Source of the DNA: Streptomyces sp. NL15-2K | Lineage (GTDB): Bacteria > Actinomycetota > Actinomycetes > Streptomycetales > Streptomycetaceae | DNA length: 64,000 nt | Reading direction: 5' to 3' | NCBI RefSeq assembly: GCF_030551255.1 | Contig: NZ_CP130630.1 | Span: 11,097,001 to 11,161,000, forward strand | Shown here: piece after piece, positions 42,984 through 49,424 of the stretch | How the letters are laid out: each line of letters starts with the position of its first letter | How positions within the stretch are numbered: position 1 is the first letter of the stretch | Position numbers and translations under genes: made by a program | Notes under the pieces: generated by a model | Database searches by the model: none | What the model saw: the letters and a program-made list of their open reading frames with translations, nothing else | Told to the model about the DNA's origin: nothing

Positions 42984-43409
42984 TTACTGCGCGCGCAGCG
43001 TCGCCCGCCGTGCCAGCAGGTACGTCTCGCACCCCAGGCAGTAACCGAACGCCGCGTTCAGGAAGGCGGCCGCGAGCGCCGCACCGGTGGCGGCGAGTCC
43101 CAGCCAGTCCGGCCCGAGCGTGTAGCCGACGAGCCCGACGCCCGCGAAGACGAGCCCCACCGCCTGCGCGAACCGCGGCGGTTCCGGCGCCTCGAACTCG
43201 GTCGGCGGCCCGATCCGCGGCCGCAGCGCCTTGCGGAACAGCCAGCCGTACGGCGAACGGCCCACCCCGCCCGCCGCCCCCAGCGCGAACGCCAGCGTCT
43301 GCCAGGCCAGCAGCCAGACGCTGCCCGTGATCAGCACGACCGCCAGCACGACGGTCGTCACGGCCGCACCGAAGCGCGGCCCCCTCACATCAATGTCCAT
43401 GGGGTTCAT
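42984..43409 (-). CDS. DUF4395 membrane protein
   Basis: A 141-residue membrane protein with four helices, matching DUF4395: VRGPRFGAAVTTVVLAVVLITGS, RSPYGWLFRKALRPRIGPPTEFEAPEPPRFAQAVGL, and FGYCLGCETYL with its CxxC. ATG 43409 is taken; ATG 43400 is also in frame. It is divergent from a thioredoxin-like gene, and this neighbourhood (DUF4395 plus thiol protein) is common in actinobacteria, so a membrane thiol redox or sulfur role is plausible. The CxxC (CLGC) near the fourth helix supports it. Confidence 0.8.
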   Translation of the reverse strand: MNPMDIDVRGPRFGAAVTTVVLAVVLITGSVWLLAWQTLAFALGAAGGVGRSPYGWLFRKALRPRIGPPTEFEAPEPPRFAQAVGLVFAGVGLVGYTLGPDWLGLAATGAALAAAFLNAAFGYCLGCETYLLARRATLRAQ

Positions 43410-43472
43410 GGGAACCAAGCATTCCGCAGTGGAGGCGGATTCGGGGAGCCGGGAATCTTTGCGGTCTCGTGA

Positions 43473-43901
43473 ATGCTTGTGCAGGAGATGACCGGACTCG
43501 TGGTGTGCGTGGCGGTGCTCGCGATGGCGAGCGCCTACGGAGTGCTGCATCGGCGGCGGAGCGGGAGGGTACGGGTGCGAGGGCGCGACGACGGAAAGCG
43601 GCTCGGCGCGGCCGAACTGGGCGGGCCGCTCGGCGAGCGCGCCACCCTCGTCCAGTTCTCCAGCGCATTCTGCGCCCCCTGCCGGGCGACCCGACGGGTC
43701 CTGGGCGAGGTGGCCGACATGGTCCCGGGCGTGACCCACGTGGAGATCGACGCCGAGGACCACCTCGACCTCGTCCGCGAACTCGACATCCTCAAGACCC
43801 CGACCGTGCTGGTCCTGGACGCCGGCGGCCGGGTCGTACGGCGTGCCACCGGCCAGCCGCGCAAGGCCGATGTGATCGCCGCGCTGGGGGAGGCGGTGTG
43901 A
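43473..43901 (+). CDS. Membrane-anchored thioredoxin-fold protein
   Basis: A 142-residue protein with an N-terminal helix (residues 8-24) followed by a basic stretch and a thioredoxin domain; the active site is CAPC in FSSAFCAPCRATRR and the cis-proline loop is LKTPTVLVL. The anchor puts the domain on one side of the membrane; topology cannot be decided. ATG 43473 has no ribosome site; ATG 43488 is an alternative. It lies divergent to DUF4395, with GAATGCTTG and its inverse CAAGCATTC in the 63-bp gap (43416-43424 and 43471-43479). Confidence 0.82.
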   Translation: MLVQEMTGLVVCVAVLAMASAYGVLHRRRSGRVRVRGRDDGKRLGAAELGGPLGERATLVQFSSAFCAPCRATRRVLGEVADMVPGVTHVEIDAEDHLDLVRELDILKTPTVLVLDAGGRVVRRATGQPRKADVIAALGEAV

Positions 43902-43983
43902 GGGCGGTGGAGCCGGCGTGAGGCATCTCCCATATTCCGGGACGTACTTGACTGTGCACACCACCTATCGTCAGCCTGACCGT

Positions 43984-44064
43984 ATGCCTTCGGAACTCCT
44001 TCTCTTCGGGCGGGCCCATGTCGACCTGGCCCGTACCGCGAGCGCGCGCTGTCCGGGCTGTTGA
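43984..44064 (+). CDS. Cysteine leader peptide (putative attenuation uORF)
   Basis: A 26-codon frame reads MPSELLLFGRAHVDLARTAS and ends ARCPGC followed by TGA. The RAHVDLARxAxAxC pattern matches the small leader peptides found upstream of sulfur- and cysteine-related genes in Streptomyces, in which cysteine codons slow translation when cysteine is scarce. It starts with ATG 43984, and a TATCGT hexamer at 43966-43971 puts a likely transcription start just before it, as expected for a leaderless uORF. It ends 44 bp before the flavin reductase start, so it probably controls that gene. Confidence 0.75.
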   Translation: MPSELLLFGRAHVDLARTASARCPGC

Positions 44065-44108
44065 GCAGCCACGGACCTGATCGCCACTCCTCGCAGAAGG
44101 ACCACTCC

Positions 44109-44618
44109 ATGACGGCCATGCCCGGCCTCGGCACCCCTCGGCTCGCCTCCCCCGACCTCCTGCGCTCGGTCTTCCGGCGGCACGCGGCCGGAGTCGCCGT
44201 GATCACCGCGCGCGGCGACGCCGGCCCGGTCGGCTTCACCGCCACCTCCCTCACCTCCGTCTCCGCCGAACCCCCGCTCCTCTCCTTCGGCATCGGCACG
44301 GGTGCCTCGAGCTGGCCCGCGATATCCGAGGCCGACCACGTCGGCGTGCACATACTCGGCGAGCACCAGCAGGACCTGGCCGCCACCTTCGCCCGCAGCG
44401 GCGCCGACCGCTTCGGTCCGGCGACCTCCTGGCACGAGGGCCCCGAGGGCGTTCCCGTCCTCGACGACGTCCCGGCCTGGCTGGTGTGCCGGATCGCCGG
44501 ACGCGTGCCGGCCGGCGACCACCGCATCGTGGTGGCCGAGGTCGTCCTCGGCGACTCCACCGGCCCCGGCCGTCCGCTGCTCTACCACCAGGGTCGGTTC
44601 CACGGCCTGCGGGACTGA
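44109..44618 (+). CDS. Flavin reductase (FMN-binding split barrel)
   Basis: A 169-residue flavin reductase-like protein that would supply reduced FMN/FAD to a monooxygenase. The motif GVAVITARGDAGPVGFTATSLTSVSAEPPLLSF and the following AEDVGVHI-like strand (ADHVGVHILGEHQQDLAATFA) are typical of the family, as is RPLLYHQGRFHGL at the end. ATG 44109 follows GAAGGA by nine bases. A cysteine leader peptide lies upstream, which suggests a partner in organosulfur oxidation (sulfonate or dibenzothiophene type). No monooxygenase gene is in the window. Confidence 0.88.
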   Translation: MTAMPGLGTPRLASPDLLRSVFRRHAAGVAVITARGDAGPVGFTATSLTSVSAEPPLLSFGIGTGASSWPAISEADHVGVHILGEHQQDLAATFARSGADRFGPATSWHEGPEGVPVLDDVPAWLVCRIAGRVPAGDHRIVVAEVVLGDSTGPGRPLLYHQGRFHGLRD

Positions 44619-44818
44619 TCGGCTCACCCGTTCTTCTGTGAGGTCGTCCACGTCGTCCAAGTCGTCGAGTGCGAAGCCGTCGAGTTCCGATTACGCTGCG
44701 TTGCAAAGGTCACAGTTCAAAGCGCTTGCTCAGCGGGAACGAACTGGGTGTACTGACGAGTAATATTGCGGTCGGAGCGCAGGTCGCCCCGACCGGGATC
44801 GGCCGCTTGGGGCGCCTA

Positions 44819-44839
44819 TGCTGCCTGCAAGAGGCAGCA
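44819..44839 (+). promoter_or_regulatory. Hairpin in etfB leader
   Basis: TGCTGCC (44819-44825) and GGCAGCA (44833-44839) form a perfect 7-bp stem with a 7-nt loop about 17 bp before the AGGAG of etfB. A TAATAT -10-like hexamer lies at 44761-44766. The 250-bp gap otherwise holds an AAGCGCTT palindrome at 44720 and no gene. Confidence 0.4.
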
Positions 44840-44869
44840 GAGAAATGTCGATGCAGTAGGAGAGCCGGC

Positions 44870-45658
44870 GTGAGCTTGAGGATCGTTGTCACTGTGAAGT
44901 ACGTGCCCGACGCCACTGGCGACCGGCACTTCGCCGATGACCTGACCGTCGACCGGGACGACGTGGACGGTCTGCTCTCCGAACTCGACGAGTACGCGGT
45001 CGAGCAGGCGCTGCAGATCTCCGAGAACTCCGACGACGACGTGGAGATCACCATCCTGACGGTGGGCCCGGAGGACGCCAAGGACGCGCTGCGCAAGGCG
45101 CTGTCCATGGGCGCCGACAAGGCCATCCATGTCGAGGACGACGACCTGCACGGCACCGACGCCATCGGCACCTCCCTGGTGCTGGCCAAGGCGATCGAGA
45201 AGGCCGGCTACGACCTGGTGATCTCCGGCATGGCCTCCACCGACGGCACCATGGGCGTCGTACCCGCCCTGCTCGCGGAGCGCCTCGGGGTACCGCAGGT
45301 CACGCTGCTGTCCGAGGTCTCGGTCGAGAACGGCACCGTCAAGGGCCGCCGCGACGGCGACGCCGCGTCCGAGCAGCTGGAAGCCTCTCTCCCGGCGGTC
45401 GTGTCCGTCACCGACCAGTCGGGCGAGGCGCGGTACCCGTCCTTCAAGGGCATCATGGCGGCCAAGAAGAAGCCGGTGCAGTCCTGGGACCTGTCGGATC
45501 TGGACCTGGAGGCCGAGGAGGTCGGCCTGGAGGGCTCCTACACGGTCGTGGACTCCGCGGCGCAGCGTCCGGCCCGCACGGCCGGCACGATCGTCAAGGA
45601 CGAGGGCGAGGGCGGCAAGCAGCTCGCCGAATTCCTCGCGAGCCAGAAGTTCATCTGA
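44870..45658 (+). CDS. etfB: Electron transfer flavoprotein subunit beta
   Basis: Beta subunit of the ETF heterodimer that collects electrons from acyl-CoA and other flavin dehydrogenases, 262 residues. The opening LRIVVTVKYVPDATGDRHF, the AMP-binding region VISGMASTDGTMGVVPALLAERLGVPQVT and the recognition-type segment YPSFKGIMAAKKKPVQSWDLSDL fit the family. GTG 44870 has AGGAG six bases upstream; the longer frame to 44669 is not real. etfA follows 54 bp later as the second gene of the unit. Electron acceptor (an ETF-QO or other) is not in the window. Confidence 0.95.
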   Translation: MSLRIVVTVKYVPDATGDRHFADDLTVDRDDVDGLLSELDEYAVEQALQISENSDDDVEITILTVGPEDAKDALRKALSMGADKAIHVEDDDLHGTDAIGTSLVLAKAIEKAGYDLVISGMASTDGTMGVVPALLAERLGVPQVTLLSEVSVENGTVKGRRDGDAASEQLEASLPAVVSVTDQSGEARYPSFKGIMAAKKKPVQSWDLSDLDLEAEEVGLEGSYTVVDSAAQRPARTAGTIVKDEGEGGKQLAEFLASQKFI

Positions 45659-45712
45659 GGCTCGTAGTTCGCTGACCGCCCCTCAAACTTATCCAAGCAG
45701 GAGAGCAATCCC

Positions 45713-46675
45713 ATGGCTGAAGTTCTCGTCTATGTCGATCACGTGGACGGTGCCGTCCGCAAGCCCACCCTGGAGCTTCTGACGCTGGCCCGCCGCATCG
45801 GCGAGCCGGTCGCCGTCGCGCTGGGCAACGGCGCCGCCGACACCGCCGACACCCTCGCCGAGCACGGCGCGGTCAAGGTCCTCACCCACGACGCCGCCGA
45901 GTACGCCGACTACCTGGTCGTCCCGAAGGTCGACGCCCTGCAGGCCGCGTACGAGGCCGTCTCCCCGGCCGCCGTGCTGGTCCCGTCCTCCGCGGAGGGC
46001 AAGGAGATCGCCGCCCGTCTGGCGCTGCGCATCGGCTCCGGCATCATCACCGACGCCATCGACCTGGAGTCCGGCGACGAGGGCCCGGTGGCCACCCAGT
46101 CGGTGTTCGCCGCCGCCTTCACCACCAAGTCCCGCGCCGCCAAGGGCACCCCGGTCATCACGGTCAAGCCGAACTCGGCCGCCGTGGAGGCCGCCCCGGC
46201 CAACGCCGCGGTCGAGGCCCTGGAGGTGACCTTCTCCGAGAAGGCCACCGGCACCAAGGTCACCGCCCGCACCCCGCGCGAGTCGACCGGCCGTCCGGAG
46301 CTGACCGAGGCCGCGATCGTGGTCTCCGGCGGCCGCGGCGTCAACGGCGCGGAGAACTTCGCGATCATCGAGGCCCTCGCCGACTCCCTCGGCGCGGCCG
46401 TCGGTGCCTCGCGTGCCGCGGTGGACGCCGGCTGGTACCCGCACACCAACCAGGTCGGCCAGACCGGCAAGTCCGTCTCCCCGCAGCTGTACATCGCCTC
46501 CGGCATCTCGGGCGCGATCCAGCACCGGGCCGGCATGCAGACCTCGAAGACGATCGTGGCGGTCAACAAGGACGCCGAGGCCCCGATCTTCGACCTCGTC
46601 GACTACGGCGTGGTCGGCGACCTCTTCGACGTCGTCCCGCAGCTCACCGAAGAGATCAAGACCCGCAAGGGCTGA
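45713..46675 (+). CDS. etfA: Electron transfer flavoprotein subunit alpha
   Basis: Alpha subunit of ETF, 320 residues, carrying the FAD site. The C-terminal FAD domain has VVSGGRGVNGAENFAIIEALADSLGAAVGASRAAVDAGWYPHTNQVGQTGKSVSPQLYIASGISGAIQH, here broken into its known blocks SGGRG, GASRAAVD, QVGQTGK and GISGAIQH. ATG 45713 follows AGGAGAG. Terminator and a foldback element follow the gene. Confidence 0.95.
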   Translation: MAEVLVYVDHVDGAVRKPTLELLTLARRIGEPVAVALGNGAADTADTLAEHGAVKVLTHDAAEYADYLVVPKVDALQAAYEAVSPAAVLVPSSAEGKEIAARLALRIGSGIITDAIDLESGDEGPVATQSVFAAAFTTKSRAAKGTPVITVKPNSAAVEAAPANAAVEALEVTFSEKATGTKVTARTPRESTGRPELTEAAIVVSGGRGVNGAENFAIIEALADSLGAAVGASRAAVDAGWYPHTNQVGQTGKSVSPQLYIASGISGAIQHRAGMQTSKTIVAVNKDAEAPIFDLVDYGVVGDLFDVVPQLTEEIKTRKG

Positions 46676-46694
46676 TCCCGCGCTCGGGCGTACG

Positions 46695-46733
46695 AGGCCC
46701 CCGCGACCGCTTCCTGGGCGGCCGCGGGGGCCT
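46695..46733 (+). terminator. Terminator hairpin after etfBA
   Basis: AGGCCCCCGCG (46695-46705) and CGCGGGGGCCT (46723-46733) make a perfect 11-bp stem with a 17-nt loop, 20 bp after the etfA stop. Its right arm shares three bases with the foldback element. Confidence 0.8.
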
Positions 46734-46901
46734 GGGGCCCTTCTGCTGGATCTCCGCGGCGTCGCGACGCCCGGCACGCACTCTCGCCGCACCGGACAAA
46801 AGCCCTGGTAGCTCCGCTACAAGGGCTTCCGCCCGGCACGCCGAGAGCACGCACCGAACGCCGCTCCTTCTTCCACGGATATCCAGCAGAAGGGCCCCAG
46901 G
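46731..46901. repeat. 171-bp imperfect palindrome (foldback element)
   Basis: Outer arms CCTGGGGCCCTTCTGCTGGA (from 46731, 21 bp with the next base) and their perfect inverse (46881-46901) enclose further matched layers: GCGGCGT with ACGCCGC, CTCTCG with CGAGAG, and a tight central hairpin near 46799-46827 (AGCCCTGGTAGC against GCTACAAGGGCT). The core unit GCCCGGCACGC also occurs as a direct repeat (46769 and 46831). It carries no frame of its own and ends one base before the stop of the downstream gene. It may be a MITE-like or REP-like intergenic repeat; copies elsewhere in the genome would settle this. Confidence 0.75.
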
Positions 46902-46902
46902 C

Positions 46903-47808
46903 TCATCCCAGGCTCAGGGACGCCTGCACCGGCAGGTGATCGCTCGGGAACTGCCCGTTCCGGGCGAAGGTGTTGATCGAGGCCCGGTGCGTCCGGACGC
47001 CGGGCGTGGCGAGGATCCAGTCGATGCGGTCGCCGTCGGGCGTCAGCGGCTTGTAGCCGTGGAAGGTGGCGTACAGCTTGCTCCGCTCGGCCGCGGTGTC
47101 CCAGGTGTCGACCAGGCCGGCGCCCAGCATCGTGTCGTAGACCGGGTTCTTGTGGGCGGCGACGTTGAAGTCGCCGGTCACCACGAGCGGGAGCGAGCGG
47201 TTCAGCCCGGCGATCCGCTGGGTGGTCAGGGTGGCGGCACGCGCGCGTGCGTACTGGCTGGCGTTGTCCAGGTGGGTGTTGAGGAAGTAGAACTCCCGGT
47301 CGCCGTCGAGCAGATCACGGAAGCGGACCCAGGTCACCATCCGGATGGAGCCGCCGCCCCAGGTGTTCGACCCGACCACGTTGGGCGTGTCGGAGAGCCA
47401 GAAGTGGTCGTACTCCCGCGGGGCGAGGCGGTGGGTGTCGTAGAAGATCGCCATGAACTCGTCGCGGCTGCCGCCCGCGCGTCCGGTGCCGATCCAGTCG
47501 TATTGGGGTCCGAGGTCGGACTCGATGTCCCGCACCTGCTGGTAGAGGCCCTCCTGGGTGCCGACGAGGTGCGGGCCCTCGCGGCGCAGCAGTTCGCGCA
47601 TCACGGGTCTGCGGACGTTCCAGCTGTTGGGTTCGGCGGTGCTCGCGAAGCGGAGGTTGAAGGACATGACCTCCAGGGGGCCGCTCAGGCTTTCGTCCGC
47701 CGAGGCGGGTGCGGGGGAGAGTGCTGTACTGGACAGGGGAACGGAGATCGTGGCGGCTAACGCGGTCTTCAGGCCCATGCGGCGCGTGACTCGGCTGTGG
47801 TTTCGCAC
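46903..47808 (-). CDS. Secreted endonuclease/exonuclease/phosphatase-family protein
   Basis: Secreted EEP-superfamily enzyme of 301 residues. After a signal peptide (cleavage near ASADE, residue 38) come the family residues: LEVMSFNLRFAS, GTQEGLYQQ with the catalytic Glu, FLNTHLDN, the NxD motif in VVTGDFN, and the terminal SDHLPVQA with its catalytic His. Divalent-metal nuclease or phosphodiesterase, for example a sphingomyelinase-like or DNase-like enzyme; the substrate cannot be told. GTG 47808 follows GGAG. The frame stops one base after the foldback element. Confidence 0.9.
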   Translation of the reverse strand: MRNHSRVTRRMGLKTALAATISVPLSSTALSPAPASADESLSGPLEVMSFNLRFASTAEPNSWNVRRPVMRELLRREGPHLVGTQEGLYQQVRDIESDLGPQYDWIGTGRAGGSRDEFMAIFYDTHRLAPREYDHFWLSDTPNVVGSNTWGGGSIRMVTWVRFRDLLDGDREFYFLNTHLDNASQYARARAATLTTQRIAGLNRSLPLVVTGDFNVAAHKNPVYDTMLGAGLVDTWDTAAERSKLYATFHGYKPLTPDGDRIDWILATPGVRTHRASINTFARNGQFPSDHLPVQASLSLG

Positions 47809-47993
47809 AGGGGCTCCTTCTGTGGCGGCTTCCGGGGCGAGTCGTGCGGGATGCGCTGTGACATGTGTGGAGCACGTGAGGGAAACGGTGCCAGATAGAC
47901 GTGAACATGCCGAGATGTCGGAGTGGATCGAGAGGGAAGACGGTGTTGACCGGCGGGAAGAGTGACCGATAGCTTCGTTCTACGGATTGTTGA

Positions 47994-48008
47994 TTCCGTA
48001 AAGCGGAA
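47994..48008. promoter_or_regulatory. Inverted repeat TTCCG-TAAAG-CGGAA before DUF6986
   Basis: A perfect 15-bp inverted repeat lies about 17 bp before the DUF6986 start, between a plausible TTGACC/TAGCTT promoter (47946-47951, 47970-47975) and the gene. In other Streptomyces this gene neighbours allantoin or glyoxylate genes controlled by IclR-type repressors such as AllR, so an operator is plausible. Confidence 0.5.
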
Positions 48009-48024
48009 AACGGGAGGCTGTGGG

Positions 48025-49329
48025 ATGGGTCAGGGCCAGCAGGAGCAGGTGGCGACGAGCCTCGCGGGCGCCGTCAGCGAGGAGATCAGCGCCTCCCTCG
48101 CGCCGGTCGACGCCGAACTCGAGCGCCGCTACCCCGGAGACCCCGGCACCCGCCAGCCCGTCCACACCGTCTACGTCCCCGGCGACGCCTTCGCCGCCGA
48201 CACCATCCGCTCATGGGGCGACAGAGCCCTCGCCGCCCTGGACGAACACGCCCCGGACGCCGCCTCCTTCGCCGCCGTCCTCGGCCTCTCCGGCGAACTC
48301 GCCGAGCCCGTCCACGCGCGCGTGCGGGCCAAGTTGGAGCGCGAGCCCATCGAAGACCTCCGCGTCGACTTCGAGGACGGCTACGGTCCGCGCCCGGACG
48401 CGGAGGAGGACGAGACGGCGGCCCGTGCGGCGCGGCTGATCGCCCAGGCGTACGAGGACGGCACGGCTGCCCCGTACATGGGCATCCGCATGAAGTGCAT
48501 GGAGGCGCCCGTCCGCGACCGGGGCATCCGCACCCTCGACATCTTCCTCACCGGCCTGATGGAGGCCGGCGGCCTGCCGGACGGGCTGGTGCTGACGCTG
48601 CCGAAAGTGACGTACCCCGAGCAGGTCACCGCCATGGTGCGGCTCCTTGAGGCCTTCGAGAAGGCGCGCGGGCTGGAACCCGGCCGGATCGGCTTCGAGA
48701 TCCAGATCGAGACCAGCCAGTCCATCCTCGCCGCCGACGGCACCGCGACGGTGGCCCGCATGATCCAGGCCGCCGAGGGCCGCGCCACCGGCCTCCACTA
48801 CGGCACCTTCGACTACAGCGCCTGCCTCGGCGTCTCCGCCGCCCACCAAGCCAGCGACCACCCCGCCGCCGACCACGCCAAGGCGATCATGCAGGTCGCG
48901 GCGGCCGGCACCGGCGTACGCGTCTCGGACGGCTCGACGAACGTCCTGCCCGTCGGTCCGACCGCGAAGGTCCACGACGCCTGGCGGCTGCACTACGGCC
49001 TCACCCGCCGCGCCCTGGCCCGCGCCTACTACCAGGGCTGGGACATGCACCCGGGCCACATCCCCACCCGGTACGCGGCCGTGTTCGCCTTCTACCGCGA
49101 GGGCTTCGAACAGGCCGCCGGCCGCCTCGCCCGCTACGCGGGCCGCATGGGCGGCGACGTCATGGACGAACCCGCCACCGCCAAGGCACTCAGCGGCTAC
49201 CTGCTGCGCGGCCTGGACTGCGGCGCCCTCGACATCGCCGAGGTCGCCCGCCTGACCGGCCTCACCCGGGCCGACCTCGAGGGCTTCGCCGTGCCCCGCC
49301 GGGGCGATCTGACGGTCTCCGCCAAGTAG
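48025..49329 (+). CDS. DUF6986 aldolase/citrate lyase-like protein
   Basis: A 434-residue TIM-barrel protein resembling HpcH/HpaI or citrate lyase beta proteins: HTVYVPGDAFAADTIRSWG, VDFEDGYGPRPD, MGIRMKCMEAP, GFEIQIETSQSI and GLHYGTFDYSACLG place the acidic metal- and phosphate-binding residues. Such enzymes cleave or form C-C bonds in keto acids. ATG 48025 follows GGGAGG by eight bases, better than 47962. Related genes are commonly placed near allantoinase and malate synthase genes, suggesting a role in purine-derived glyoxylate metabolism. Confidence 0.78.
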   Translation: MGQGQQEQVATSLAGAVSEEISASLAPVDAELERRYPGDPGTRQPVHTVYVPGDAFAADTIRSWGDRALAALDEHAPDAASFAAVLGLSGELAEPVHARVRAKLEREPIEDLRVDFEDGYGPRPDAEEDETAARAARLIAQAYEDGTAAPYMGIRMKCMEAPVRDRGIRTLDIFLTGLMEAGGLPDGLVLTLPKVTYPEQVTAMVRLLEAFEKARGLEPGRIGFEIQIETSQSILAADGTATVARMIQAAEGRATGLHYGTFDYSACLGVSAAHQASDHPAADHAKAIMQVAAAGTGVRVSDGSTNVLPVGPTAKVHDAWRLHYGLTRRALARAYYQGWDMHPGHIPTRYAAVFAFYREGFEQAAGRLARYAGRMGGDVMDEPATAKALSGYLLRGLDCGALDIAEVARLTGLTRADLEGFAVPRRGDLTVSAK

Positions 49330-49424
49330 CGGGCCTGTCACGGGGTCACCATCCGGCTGGCGTTGTCACTCCTGCCACGTAATCTGTACGGCACGCATGG
49401 ACGGGTCACAGGAACGGGGCGGCG

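Noticed and set aside
43451..43456. GGGAAT that could be a SigR -35 before the thioredoxin gene
   Set aside because: No GTT -10 lies at the required 16-20 bp distance.
44718..44729. AAGCGCTT palindrome before etfB as a sugar operator
   Set aside because: An 8-bp core can occur by chance and ETF genes are not sugar-regulated; kept only as a part of the motif finding.
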